Assembly (NCBI GenBank): GCA_903909375.1
Contig: CAIVVM010000029.1
Span: 1 to 64,000 of the forward strand
Reading direction: 5' to 3'
Length of the DNA stretch: 64,000 bases
From: an uncultured Alphaproteobacteria bacterium
GTDB lineage: Bacteria > Pseudomonadota > Alphaproteobacteria > Caulobacterales > Caulobacteraceae
Position 1 is the stretch's first letter, and each line of letters opens with the position of its first letter. This document shows positions 45,220-53,890 of the stretch, piece by piece. A model generated the notes under the pieces. That model had not been told where the DNA came from. It saw only the letters and a program-made list of their open reading frames with translations, and ran no database searches. The position numbers and the translations under genes are program-made.

Positions 45220-45341
45220 GGTGTTGTGCACCCGGGTTCGAGACGTCCAGATCCAAGTCGCGTTCGCTCTATGGCGAGTATCTCGTGTCCCAGGTCCGCC
45301 CGGCCAGTGGACAACCCGCCAGATTCTGGTCATTTCAGGCC

Positions 45342-46400
45342 ATGACCTTGCCCGCGTCGGCCCTTCCCATGCCGAGTTCCTATTCCGCACTCGTCCTGCG
45401 GGAGTGGGGGGCGTCGCCAGAGGTAAGAGAGGCGCTGGGCGCGGGCGGTCGCGATCCGGACTCCCCCGTCAACGACGTCCGTCAGCAGGCCGCTCAGCTC
45501 AGCAAGCTGGCGTCTGTCCTTCCACCCGGCTGGGGGCTGAAGCTGGGGGTGCTCTTCGACTCAGCCGCTCACGGACCGCTCGGCGTAGGCGTCCAGAGCG
45601 CAGCGACGCTCTCAGACGCGCTGGATTTGATCGCCAGTTATGGCCACGTGCGGACGCCATTCATTCGGTTCGCGATCTGTCGTACTTCTTCGCGGGTCAC
45701 ACTGAGTTTCATCGACACGGGAATACTGGATGAGGCTTGTATCCTGCCCATCCATGAGGCCACGTTGGTCGGAATTCAAACTACGCTTCGGAATTTTATT
45801 GGACCGAGTTCCAGATCCATATCCATAGAGACATCCTTTCCGGCTCCGGATTACGCCGATAGATATCCCGAATTCCTGATGGGCGAGCTTCATTTTTCCC
45901 GCAGAGAGACATCACTATCATTCGATCCCTGGATGCTGAGCACGAGATCCCCCTTAGCGGACCCGGAGCTCTTCCAACTCGCCAGGGGTCAACTGCAGCG
46001 CCTGGCGCACGCCATCGACACGGAAGGCGCATTGGTCGCGCAAGTACGGCAGCGCCTGGCGGCGGCGGACGAGACGCCCGCTCTGCGCGAAATGGCGCGC
46101 GCCTTGCGCATCTCAAGCCGAACGCTGGTGCGGCGACTTGGCGAGGTGGGCGCAAGCTATCGGAGTTTGGTCGACGATGCCCGCCGCGCTAGGGCCGAAA
46201 TACTCCTGAAGGCAGGGGCGCTCACGGCCGAGGAGATCGGTTACCGCCTCGGCTACTGTGACAGCGCCAATTTTGGTCGTTCCTGTAGGCGCTGGTTCGG
46301 CTGTTCAGGCGGCGAGTACCGGCGAAGGCTTCAGTCCGGAAGACTTTCGACTGAGACGACGCGTGGGCCTCGGCGACGCCCCTCCGATCCCGCCGTCTGA
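45342..46400 (+). CDS. AraC-family transcriptional regulator
   Basis: 352 aa with an N-terminal Arabinose_bd-type sensing domain (about 25-215: SYSALVLREWG..., LGVGVQSAATLSDALDLIASYG) and a C-terminal double helix-turn-helix (about 250-345: REMARALRISSRTLVRRLGEVGASY, then LGYCDSANFGRSCRRWFG). This is the OruR/ArgR-like AraC subgroup. It is divergent from the amidohydrolase operon across 122 bases and is its likely activator. ATG 45342 is preferred; ATG 45369 is possible. Confidence 0.85.
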   Translation: MTLPASALPMPSSYSALVLREWGASPEVREALGAGGRDPDSPVNDVRQQAAQLSKLASVLPPGWGLKLGVLFDSAAHGPLGVGVQSAATLSDALDLIASYGHVRTPFIRFAICRTSSRVTLSFIDTGILDEACILPIHEATLVGIQTTLRNFIGPSSRSISIETSFPAPDYADRYPEFLMGELHFSRRETSLSFDPWMLSTRSPLADPELFQLARGQLQRLAHAIDTEGALVAQVRQRLAAADETPALREMARALRISSRTLVRRLGEVGASYRSLVDDARRARAEILLKAGALTAEEIGYRLGYCDSANFGRSCRRWFGCSGGEYRRRLQSGRLSTETTRGPRRRPSDPAV

Positions 46401-46551
46401 TCGGTCGAGTGCGGCTCCGCCACAGGTGGCCTTCTGGGGGCTTTGCGCCCCTGCGGTGGCCCTGTTCCGGGTTCGCGACAGGAGGCTGGCGGTGCTGGCA
46501 GTCGTGCGGCAACGGGTCTCCAGCAAACTCAACCCATGTTTGTCCCCGACA

Positions 46552-46887
46552 GATGGCGTTGAAGAGCGGGAACAGCGCGCAACGCTCCACGTCTATCGCC
46601 TTGAGTGCCGGCGGGTCGCCGTGGGTGCGCTGGTATCGGTTGTAGAGCTCGGGCAGGAGCTTGCGGTGCTCGGCGGCGTCGACATAGGCCGTGGCGCGGA
46701 CGGAGCCCGGCTTCATCACCACATGCGAGGCCATGGGCAGGAAGCCCCAGACCCGGCCGCCGACCGGGACCTCCGGGCAGCGGGACTCGACGACCGTGCC
46801 GAACCCCCAGACCGGAATGATCCCCCATTCGCCCTCGGCCGGGAAGAACTTCCAGTAGCCGATCATGTCGCCGGAAACGCCACAGGA
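46552..46887 (-). pseudogene. DUF2855-family protein, internal fragment
   Basis: The minus-strand frame reads GVSGDMIGYWKFFPAEGEWG, IPVWGFGTVVESRCPEV, GFLPMASHVVMKPG and DAAEHRKLLPELYNRYQRT, the N-terminal third of DUF2855 proteins (normally about 350 aa). A TAG at 46894-46896 closes it upstream and, after about residue 105, the frame runs into unrelated sequence, so both ends are lost. The flanking spaces 46401-46551 and 46888-46950 hold nothing I recognise. Confidence 0.7.
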
Positions 46888-46950
46888 TCGCGCCTAAGGC
46901 ACGTCGGAGGAATTCCAAGTGTAGCCGGTCATTGACGCAATGACGTCGGC

Positions 46951-48405
46951 TCAGAGTGGGGCACGCTCGCTATCACCTCGCTCGCGCAAGACCTCCAAGT
47001 TGCGCTCGTGGGCGGCCCGGTCGATCCGGAACCAGGCCATGACGATCAGGCTCAGCGCCAGCGGCAGGAAGAAGGCTGGCGCGTAGACCAAGGCCAGGTC
47101 GCCAAGCACCTCCTCGCTGACGCCCTCACGCTTCGCGTCCTTCGGAAAGGAGACCAAGGCCAGGATCAGACCTGTGACGAAGATGCCGACGCCGGAGACC
47201 ATTTTCTTGAAGAAGTTATCCGCCGCCAGCAGCAGTCCCTCTGAACGGCGGCCGGTGCGTACCTCGGCATCCTCGACAATATCCATGATCAGGGCGGTGT
47301 TCAGCACATTGCCTGCGATCAGCAACACCTGGACCACGATCGTCTCGACCATGATCATCGCGAACACAGCCGGATGGCCATTGCCCGGGATCACGTCGAA
47401 CAGGCGCAGGAAGACCGGGATCAGGCTGATGGCCGCGCCAGCCCCAAAGAGACCGATCATCGCCCACTTTTTGCCGAACCGGTCCGCCAGGGCCGGGGCG
47501 ATCGCCACGCCGGCAAGAGTGCCGGGGACGCTGACTAAGGTGAGGAGTGATATCTGCGCCTGACTGAATTCCCAGAAGTAGAGGTAGAAATAGATCTCTA
47601 GCGCCTGGCGCACCCCGATCCCGACGGCCAGGAGCATGCCGGCCACCGCCGCGACGCAGAAGGCGTGGTTCTTTAGCGTCGCTGCCATCTCGCCGATCTG
47701 GGAGCGCAGGGGGGCTTTGCAGGCTGGCTCCTGGCGCAGCCACGGAATGAACCTGTGGGTGCCGGCCGTGGAGACCAGGATGAGGGTCAGGATCAGCAGG
47801 CTGGCCGTGGCCGAGAACGCCAGATAGCCGTCGCGGCCAGCGACGCCGCCCTGGCCGTCCGCCGTCTCGCGCAGGAAATATTGGAACCCAGCAAGCGTCA
47901 TCGCGAACCCGGTGACCACCCCGATGCCCGTCCGCAGGCTGACCAGGGTGGTTCGCTCGCGGTAATCGTCGGTGAGTTCCGGCGCCAGGGCCGAGGAGGG
48001 AAGCTCGAAGAAGGTGTCGAACAGGCGCATCGTCATGAGGCAGGCCAGCACATAGGCGAAGAGCTGTGAGTGATCGAGCCCGGACGGCGGGTTCCACAAC
48101 AGGAAGAAGGCGCCGGCGGTCGGCAGGGCGGAGAGGTACATGAAGGGGTGCCGCCGCCCCCAGCGCGACCGGAACCGGTCGGAGATCTGGCCCACGACCG
48201 GGTCCACGATCGCATCGAAGATCAGGGCGATCATGATCGCCGTCGAGACAAGTTCCGGCGGAAGGCCCAGCGCCTGATTGTAGAAGATGAGCAGGAAGGT
48301 GGAGAGGGCCCGCGACTTGATCGCGCTGGCCCCTGATCCCAGCGCGTAAAGCAGCTTCGTGCCCCAGTCGAAAACCGGTCGTCCCTTCGGGCTGGCTGAA
48401 CGCAC
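46951..48405 (-). CDS. GPH-type (MelB-like) MFS cation symporter
   Basis: 484-aa transporter with about 12 helices of the glycoside-pentoside-hexuronide:cation symporter group (MFS_2). The first cytoplasmic loop reads FDAIVDPVVGQISDRFRSRWGRRHPF, the family signature. GTG 48405 is chosen because GGGGAAGAG lies 6 bases upstream; GTG 48423 is the alternative. It follows the TonB receptor by about 40 bases, so the two would take one substrate across the outer and inner membranes. Confidence 0.87.
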   Translation of the reverse strand: MRSASPKGRPVFDWGTKLLYALGSGASAIKSRALSTFLLIFYNQALGLPPELVSTAIMIALIFDAIVDPVVGQISDRFRSRWGRRHPFMYLSALPTAGAFFLLWNPPSGLDHSQLFAYVLACLMTMRLFDTFFELPSSALAPELTDDYRERTTLVSLRTGIGVVTGFAMTLAGFQYFLRETADGQGGVAGRDGYLAFSATASLLILTLILVSTAGTHRFIPWLRQEPACKAPLRSQIGEMAATLKNHAFCVAAVAGMLLAVGIGVRQALEIYFYLYFWEFSQAQISLLTLVSVPGTLAGVAIAPALADRFGKKWAMIGLFGAGAAISLIPVFLRLFDVIPGNGHPAVFAMIMVETIVVQVLLIAGNVLNTALIMDIVEDAEVRTGRRSEGLLLAADNFFKKMVSGVGIFVTGLILALVSFPKDAKREGVSEEVLGDLALVYAPAFFLPLALSLIVMAWFRIDRAAHERNLEVLRERGDSERAPL

Positions 48406-48443
48406 CTCGATCTCTTCCCCCACGGTCCGCGCCGCAGCCTGCT

Positions 48444-51389
48444 TCAGTATCTCTTTGTCAGGGCGATCTTCACGACCCGGCCGGTCGCCGACGCCGTGAA
48501 CGGGTCGTAGTTCAGGCTGAGCCGCGCGAAGGGCGGCCGGGTGTTGAAGACGTTCGACACCGTCAACGCTACCCGCGACTCCCAGGGCAGTTCCGTGCGG
48601 TAGGTGAGGTCGTGGGTGATGAAGGTCTTGACGGTGCGGCCGGCTGTCACTGTGAAGAGCTGGTTCAGCTCGTCGCGATAGATGAGCGGGTCGAAGGTGT
48701 TGGGACGCAGGTCGTCCATCTCGCCCAGGTAGTTGATCGTCCAACGCAGGCTGGCGCGCTCGGTCTGGTACTCGGCGTAGACCGAGCCCTTCCATTCCGG
48801 CACGGGATAGATGTTGGTCTGGAAATTCAGCGCGCCGGCGCCGTCGAAGGCGGGCGCCACCACGATGCCCTCGACTGAAGTGGCCTCGACCTTGAACTTG
48901 TTCACATGGCTCGCGTTGACGCCCAGCGCCACGCTGCCGCCCAGCACGTCGCGGAACAAATATTCGGCGCCGAAGTCGATGCCGCTGATCTCCTGGGCCG
49001 CCCCGTTGGCGTTCTTGACCCGCAGTCGGCTGATGGTGGCCGCGCTGCATGCCCCGGTGAAGGTGAAGCGGGCGACCAGGGCGGCGAGCGCGGGATTGGC
49101 GCAGTTGTTGGCGCCGGCCGCTCCGTTGGGGAACACCGCCGAGACGATCCCGCCCACCGGCTCGGTGGCGATCGGGTTGTCGAAGTCGAAGCGCCAGAAA
49201 TCGACCGTACCCCTAAGGTTTCCGGGGGTCAGGATCACACCCACCGAATAGGTCTTGGCGGTCTCGGGCGTGAGGGCGGGATCGCCCTGGATGTCCAGCG
49301 CCCGGAACGAGCCCAGGATGCTGGTCAGCGAACTCAGCGTGTTGGCGTTGCGCTGGGTGAGCGGCGGGGCGCGGAAGGTCGAGCTGGCCGAGCCCCGGAA
49401 GGCCAGCCAGTCCAATGCTCTGAACCGGACCGCGACCTTGGGATCGAAGGTCGACCCGGTCTGGCCGTCATAGTCCTCGTAACGCGCCGCCAACTGCACC
49501 TGCAGCCGGTCGCTGACGGGAAGCTGCAATTCCCCGAACACGGCGCTGACACTGCTCTTGATATCCTGCGGCGTGCTGGACGGCGTGAAGGCGAACACGC
49601 CGATGCGGGTGTTGCCGGTACAGTTGGTGACGCCGAAATCCAGCGTGTTGACGCAAGGATTGACGAGGCTGTTGCGCAGGTCGTTGAAGCCGGTGCGGTA
49701 GCTGTTGCGCCGGTACTGGCCGCCCAGCGCCCAGGCGACCGGTCCGCCAGCCAGGTCGATGCCGGTCTTGCCGTCCAGCACCAGGTCGGCGACGAAGGTG
49801 GTGGCCAGGAGACTGGCCGAGCCCTCCTTGAAGAACCAGTCGGTGACTTCCCGGCTGTTGGCGACCGCCGGGTTGAAGCCCGGATTGACGACGCCGGTCG
49901 TCGGGTTGCCGGCGATCGAGTTCGAGAACGGGTTGTAGTAGAGGCAGCCGTTCTGGCCCGGCGTGTTCGCGCCGCGATTGCAGCTGGGGCCGCCCAGGCC
50001 GCGCAGGGCAAGCTGATAGCGGTTGATGAGGGTGTCGTAGGCGGTGTTGTAGACGTCGTCCTCGCCGTAGGTGACGGCGAGGTTCCAGCCCATGCCCCCG
50101 TCGAACAGTCGGCCCTTGAGGTCGGCCGACAGCCGGAACAGCTCGTACTCGCGCACACCTGTCGACCCCCCACCCTCGAACAGCGGGTTGCCGCCCAGGC
50201 CGTAGGGCCGGTTCAACGCCAGGCGCACGCCGCCGGCGGGGACGGCGCCCAGGCCGTTGGCGGCGTAATATGAGATCAGGCCGGGATGCGTGGCCGGGAC
50301 GAAATAGGCGCCGGCCTGGGTCGGGTTGGCCTGGGCCTCGGCCGTGGGCACGCCCAGCGCCGGGAAGGACGGCGCCGTCGCAAATTCCGGGACCTCGGTC
50401 CGGCCCCACAGGCCCTCCAGGTGCAGGGTCGTATCGCCGCCCAGCTCGAAATTGGCCTCGCCGTAGACCTGGTAGTGCTCTTCCTTCTCGATCAGGTTGT
50501 CGAAGGGCGTGGCCTGGGCCAGGCAGGCCGGGGTGGTGGCGTTGGCGAAGCCGGCGAAGCCGCCCAGCAGCGTGCAGGCCACGTCGCGCCGTGGCTGGCC
50601 GTTCGGAGCGCCGTTGGCGCCCAGGGGCACGAAGATCGAGGGATTGTTGATCGGGTTAAAACCGCCCTCGGGGTTTTCCGCGTAGGTCTTGATCGCCCAG
50701 CTGCGGTCGCGCACCGAGAGTTCGGACCGGTGTTGCCAGCCCGCCGTCAGCAGCACGTTCATCCGTTCGCCGACCCAGCCGTAGGCGGCCGAAGCGCCGT
50801 AGGCGCCGTTGGAGCCCTCGATGAAGCCGTAGTCGGCGTTCAGCTCCAGGCCCTCGAAGTTGCGGCGGGTGATGAAGTTCACCACCCCGGCGATGGCGTC
50901 CGAGCCGTAGGTCGCCGCGGCGCCGTCCTTCAGCACCTCCAGCCGTCCGATGGCGGCGACCGGCATCATGTTGGTGTCAACGATCCCCGTGCCGCTCTGG
51001 CCAGCCGGGTTGATCGGCATCCGACGGCCGTTGAGCAGGACCAGGGTGCGCTGCGGACCAAGGCCGCGCAGGTTGACGCTGCCGGTGCCCTCGGCGGCGT
51101 TGGCGCGGCTGTCGAACTGGTTGGTTTCGCCGAAGGTCCCGCTGCTGGCGGGCAAGGTCTTGAGGAGATCGACGAGCGAGGGCGAACCGCGCTTCTGGAG
51201 ATCTTCCTGGGTGATCACATCGACGGGCAGGGCGTTGGTCTGCACGCCGCCGCCGATGAATGAGCCCGTGACCACGACCTCCTCAACGGTCGCGGCCCGC
51301 GCGTCGGACGCCTGGGCCGTGGCGCTACCCGCCATGCCGAGGGCCGCGAGCCCGAATGAAACGCCGCATAGCAGTGACCGTCTGCACAT
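48444..51389 (-). CDS. TonB-dependent outer-membrane receptor (large)
   Basis: 981 aa with signal peptide (about 1-26, ending ATAQA), TonB-box-like VEEVVVTGSFI, plug domain (about 40-165, with LVDLLKTLP, SVNLRGLGPQRTLVLLNGRRM and DGAAATYGSDAIAGVVNFIT) and a long barrel ending in the aromatic KRY. The LNGRR plug type is common in receptors for carbohydrates and other carbon sources in Caulobacterales. Its promoter shares a module with the ThDP-enzyme and selenoprotein promoters. Confidence 0.92.
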   Translation of the reverse strand: MCRRSLLCGVSFGLAALGMAGSATAQASDARAATVEEVVVTGSFIGGGVQTNALPVDVITQEDLQKRGSPSLVDLLKTLPASSGTFGETNQFDSRANAAEGTGSVNLRGLGPQRTLVLLNGRRMPINPAGQSGTGIVDTNMMPVAAIGRLEVLKDGAAATYGSDAIAGVVNFITRRNFEGLELNADYGFIEGSNGAYGASAAYGWVGERMNVLLTAGWQHRSELSVRDRSWAIKTYAENPEGGFNPINNPSIFVPLGANGAPNGQPRRDVACTLLGGFAGFANATTPACLAQATPFDNLIEKEEHYQVYGEANFELGGDTTLHLEGLWGRTEVPEFATAPSFPALGVPTAEAQANPTQAGAYFVPATHPGLISYYAANGLGAVPAGGVRLALNRPYGLGGNPLFEGGGSTGVREYELFRLSADLKGRLFDGGMGWNLAVTYGEDDVYNTAYDTLINRYQLALRGLGGPSCNRGANTPGQNGCLYYNPFSNSIAGNPTTGVVNPGFNPAVANSREVTDWFFKEGSASLLATTFVADLVLDGKTGIDLAGGPVAWALGGQYRRNSYRTGFNDLRNSLVNPCVNTLDFGVTNCTGNTRIGVFAFTPSSTPQDIKSSVSAVFGELQLPVSDRLQVQLAARYEDYDGQTGSTFDPKVAVRFRALDWLAFRGSASSTFRAPPLTQRNANTLSSLTSILGSFRALDIQGDPALTPETAKTYSVGVILTPGNLRGTVDFWRFDFDNPIATEPVGGIVSAVFPNGAAGANNCANPALAALVARFTFTGACSAATISRLRVKNANGAAQEISGIDFGAEYLFRDVLGGSVALGVNASHVNKFKVEATSVEGIVVAPAFDGAGALNFQTNIYPVPEWKGSVYAEYQTERASLRWTINYLGEMDDLRPNTFDPLIYRDELNQLFTVTAGRTVKTFITHDLTYRTELPWESRVALTVSNVFNTRPPFARLSLNYDPFTASATGRVVKIALTKRY

Positions 51390-51459
51390 CTGTCGCTTCC
51401 CCCATATGGCGGAGTCGCCACCGCTCGCAATACGCGAACCGCGACTCCTATTCTGCTCT

Positions 51460-51513
51460 TGCGCCCACCTTCCCGCCGCGCCATGAGAGTGTCAACTGCA
51501 GACAGTTTGCATA
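51460..51513 (-). promoter_or_regulatory. Shared promoter module, copy 1 (TonB receptor / symporter)
   Basis: On the minus strand: TATGCAAACTG, seven extra bases TCTGCAG, TTGACA (51495-51490), 18 bases, then AAGGTGGGCG. The same elements occur before the ThDP-enzyme and selenoprotein genes without the 7-base insert. TTGACA is a good -35; the AAGG block stands where a -10 would be but is not a normal -10, so it may be a regulator site instead. Confidence 0.65.
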
Positions 51514-51560
51514 GCCGCGTTGTGGCGGTATGCCTGTGCGGGTCACCCAGGGAGAAACGG

Positions 51561-52805
51561 ATGCTTGAAACCCGGATGTTGCGGACCGGCGGCCTGGCCG
51601 TCGCCCTGCTGGTGACGATGGCGGGCGAGGCGGGCGCGCAGACGCCGGCCACGGGCGGCGCCCCCGCCAGCCCCACGCGCTCCATCGCCGACCAGCCCCG
51701 CAATCCCGCCAACTGGTTCCGGATCGGGCGCGAGGCCGACCGCACCGACGTGTTCGTAAATTACGACCGGATCTGGCCGGTGGACCGGCTGTCTCCCTCA
51801 CCGAAGCCCCGGACCTATCCGCGCGATGTCCGGCCAATCGAGCCGATCGCCTACACATTCGAGGGGAAGGCTTCGACGGTCGGCGACTACATGACCCGCG
51901 CCAACGTCAACGGTCTGCTGGTGCTCAAGGACGGCAAGGTCCTGTACGAGGCCTATCGCAACGGCGTGGGGCCGGACTCCCAGCACTCCCTCTGGTCCGC
52001 ATCCAAGAGCTACACGGTCACCCTCCTCGGGATCGCGATCAAGGATGGGGTGATCCGGAGCCTGGACGACACCGTCGAGACCTATGCGCCGCAGTTCAAG
52101 GGCACGGCCTATGGACCGGTCTCGCTGCGCCATGTGGCGATGATGTCGTCGGGGGTGCAGTTCTTCCACGACAAGGGCACACCCAACCGCCTCGACATGT
52201 ATCGCCAGCTGCTGGGCGGAAAGGACCTGGATGTCTTCGCCGCCGAGTTGGGAAAGCGGGTCCCGCCGGGCACTGACTTCAACTACCTGGCCACCGACAC
52301 CCACGTCCTGTCGGCGGCGCTGCGCGGGGCCTATGGCAAGCGCTACGCCGACATCGTGCAGGAGAAGCTGTGGTCGCCGGCCGGCTTCACCGGCATGGCC
52401 AACTGGTCCAAGCACGCCGAGGGCGACGCCGGGGTGAACTTCGGCCACTGCTGCCTGCAGGTCCTGCTGCTGGACTTCGCCCACCTGGGCCAGCTCTATC
52501 TCGACGATCTCAAGCTGGATGGAAAGCCGATGACGCCCAAGGGTTGGGCCGACCTCGTCACACACCCCAGCGCCCCGTTCCAGGAGCCGGGCGCCACGGC
52601 GCGCGGCTACGCCATGCAGTTCTGGGTTCCCAACGCCTACAAGGACGAGGCCATGGCGCTGGGCGCGTTCGGCCAGATCCTGTGGGTCGACCGCAAGCGC
52701 AAGGTGGTGGTGGCTCAGATCGCGGCCAACCCGGACAAGACGCCGTCCGAGGCCGAGGAGAACGCCGTCTTCCGCGCGATCGTCACGGCGGCGACAAAGC
52801 GCTGA
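51561..52805 (+). CDS. Secreted serine hydrolase, beta-lactamase (class C)-related
   Basis: 414 aa with signal peptide (about 1-26, ending AGAQ). The nucleophile motif S-x-x-K is SASK in HSLWSASKSYTV. The second motif, usually Y-x-N, reads YLA (FNYLATDTH), a departure that may affect activity. Such proteins include esterases, D-aminopeptidases and amide hydrolases. ATG 51561 with GGGAGAAA upstream gives the signal peptide. It is divergent from the TonB receptor and may release its substrate outside the cell. Confidence 0.83.
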   Translation: MLETRMLRTGGLAVALLVTMAGEAGAQTPATGGAPASPTRSIADQPRNPANWFRIGREADRTDVFVNYDRIWPVDRLSPSPKPRTYPRDVRPIEPIAYTFEGKASTVGDYMTRANVNGLLVLKDGKVLYEAYRNGVGPDSQHSLWSASKSYTVTLLGIAIKDGVIRSLDDTVETYAPQFKGTAYGPVSLRHVAMMSSGVQFFHDKGTPNRLDMYRQLLGGKDLDVFAAELGKRVPPGTDFNYLATDTHVLSAALRGAYGKRYADIVQEKLWSPAGFTGMANWSKHAEGDAGVNFGHCCLQVLLLDFAHLGQLYLDDLKLDGKPMTPKGWADLVTHPSAPFQEPGATARGYAMQFWVPNAYKDEAMALGAFGQILWVDRKRKVVVAQIAANPDKTPSEAEENAVFRAIVTAATKR

Positions 52806-52809
52806 CCCC

Positions 52810-53754
52810 TTAGAGCGCGAGCACCGCCAGCAGCACGAACGCCAGGATCGCCACCGTCTCCATGGCGATCAGGGCCAGAGAGCGCACGCCCACCTTGAAC
52901 AAGTCGCCCAGCGAGGTCTTGACCCCGACGGCGGCGATGGCGGCTACCAGCAGGCCGCGCGAAAGCGTCCCTGCGCCCTCGGCCAGGGCGGCGGGCGGCA
53001 GGCCCGTCGAGTTGATCGCAACCAGGGCCGCGAAGCCCAGCAGGAAGCCGGGGGCCAGTGGCGTGCGCCGCCACCCCGGCCCCGACAGAGCGCTGGCGCG
53101 GAAGGCCAGCGAGACCACCACGATCACCGGCAGCAACAGGGCCACGCGGTACAGCTTCACGATGGTCGCGGTGTCGCCCACCGGCTGCGAGACGCTGTAG
53201 CCAGCCCCCACCACCTGGGCCACGTCATGTATCGTGGCGCCCAGCAGGATGCCGGTCTGCAACTCGGAGAGGCCGAGCGCCGTGGCCAGCACCGGGTAGA
53301 CCACCATCGCCAGGGTCGACAGCGCGGTGACGCCGACCACGGTCAGCAGAGTGTCGCGTTCGCGCGTCGGCGTTGGCGGCAGCACCGCGGCCAGCGCCAG
53401 GGCCGCCGAGGCCCCACAGATCGCCACCGAACCGCCCGTCAGCACGCCGAAGTCCGGCCGCAGGCGCAGGGCCCGCGACAGCAGCCACCCCGCCAGGATC
53501 GTGAAGATCACTCCGGCGGTGACCACCATCACCACCTCGCCGCCCAGGGACATCACCTGCTCGACCGTGATCCGCGCGCCCAGCAGAGCCACGCCCAGCC
53601 GCAACAGGTGGCGCGTCGAAACATCCAGGCCGGGTGTGAACCGCGGGTCCTGCCGGGCGAAGTTCATCGCCATGCCGAGCAGCAGCGCGAACAGCAAGAT
53701 CGGCGCGCGGTAGTGATCGGCCAGCCAGGCCGATGCCATCGCCACCAGCGCCAC
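52810..53754 (-). CDS. YeiH/UPF0324-family putative sulfate exporter
   Basis: 314 aa with about 9-10 predicted helices of the Cons_hypoth698 (YeiH) family; PILLFALLLGMAMNF, LLRLGVALLGARIT, GGSVAICGASAALA and ATIHDVAQVVGAGY are family landmarks. The annotated family role, sulfate export, fits a place among taurine-dioxygenase-type genes that could release sulfite or sulfate, but this is inference. The only start is GTG 53754; the frame is open 60 bases further with family-like residues but no start codon. Convergent with the serine hydrolase. Confidence 0.82.
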   Translation of the reverse strand: MALVAMASAWLADHYRAPILLFALLLGMAMNFARQDPRFTPGLDVSTRHLLRLGVALLGARITVEQVMSLGGEVVMVVTAGVIFTILAGWLLSRALRLRPDFGVLTGGSVAICGASAALALAAVLPPTPTRERDTLLTVVGVTALSTLAMVVYPVLATALGLSELQTGILLGATIHDVAQVVGAGYSVSQPVGDTATIVKLYRVALLLPVIVVVSLAFRASALSGPGWRRTPLAPGFLLGFAALVAINSTGLPPAALAEGAGTLSRGLLVAAIAAVGVKTSLGDLFKVGVRSLALIAMETVAILAFVLLAVLAL

Positions 53755-53890
53755 GATCGAGAGCCCGGGAGCCAGGCGTCGGACGATGGCGAGCGGGCCG
53801 CCCCGCAGGACCGGGGTCTACTCGACGGGTGGGACGCCCTCGAGGGAGTCCAGCGAAGAGGCGGCGTACTGCTCTTCCCGCAAAGCGCCC

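Noticed and set aside
48406-49050. N-terminal extension of the GPH symporter
   Set aside because: The longer frame runs through the 3' end of the TonB receptor gene in another phase and its residues look like a shadow frame; the symporter starts near 48405-48423.
48906-50273. Long open frame (455 aa) on the plus strand
   Set aside because: Antisense to the TonB receptor; no start context and no domain.
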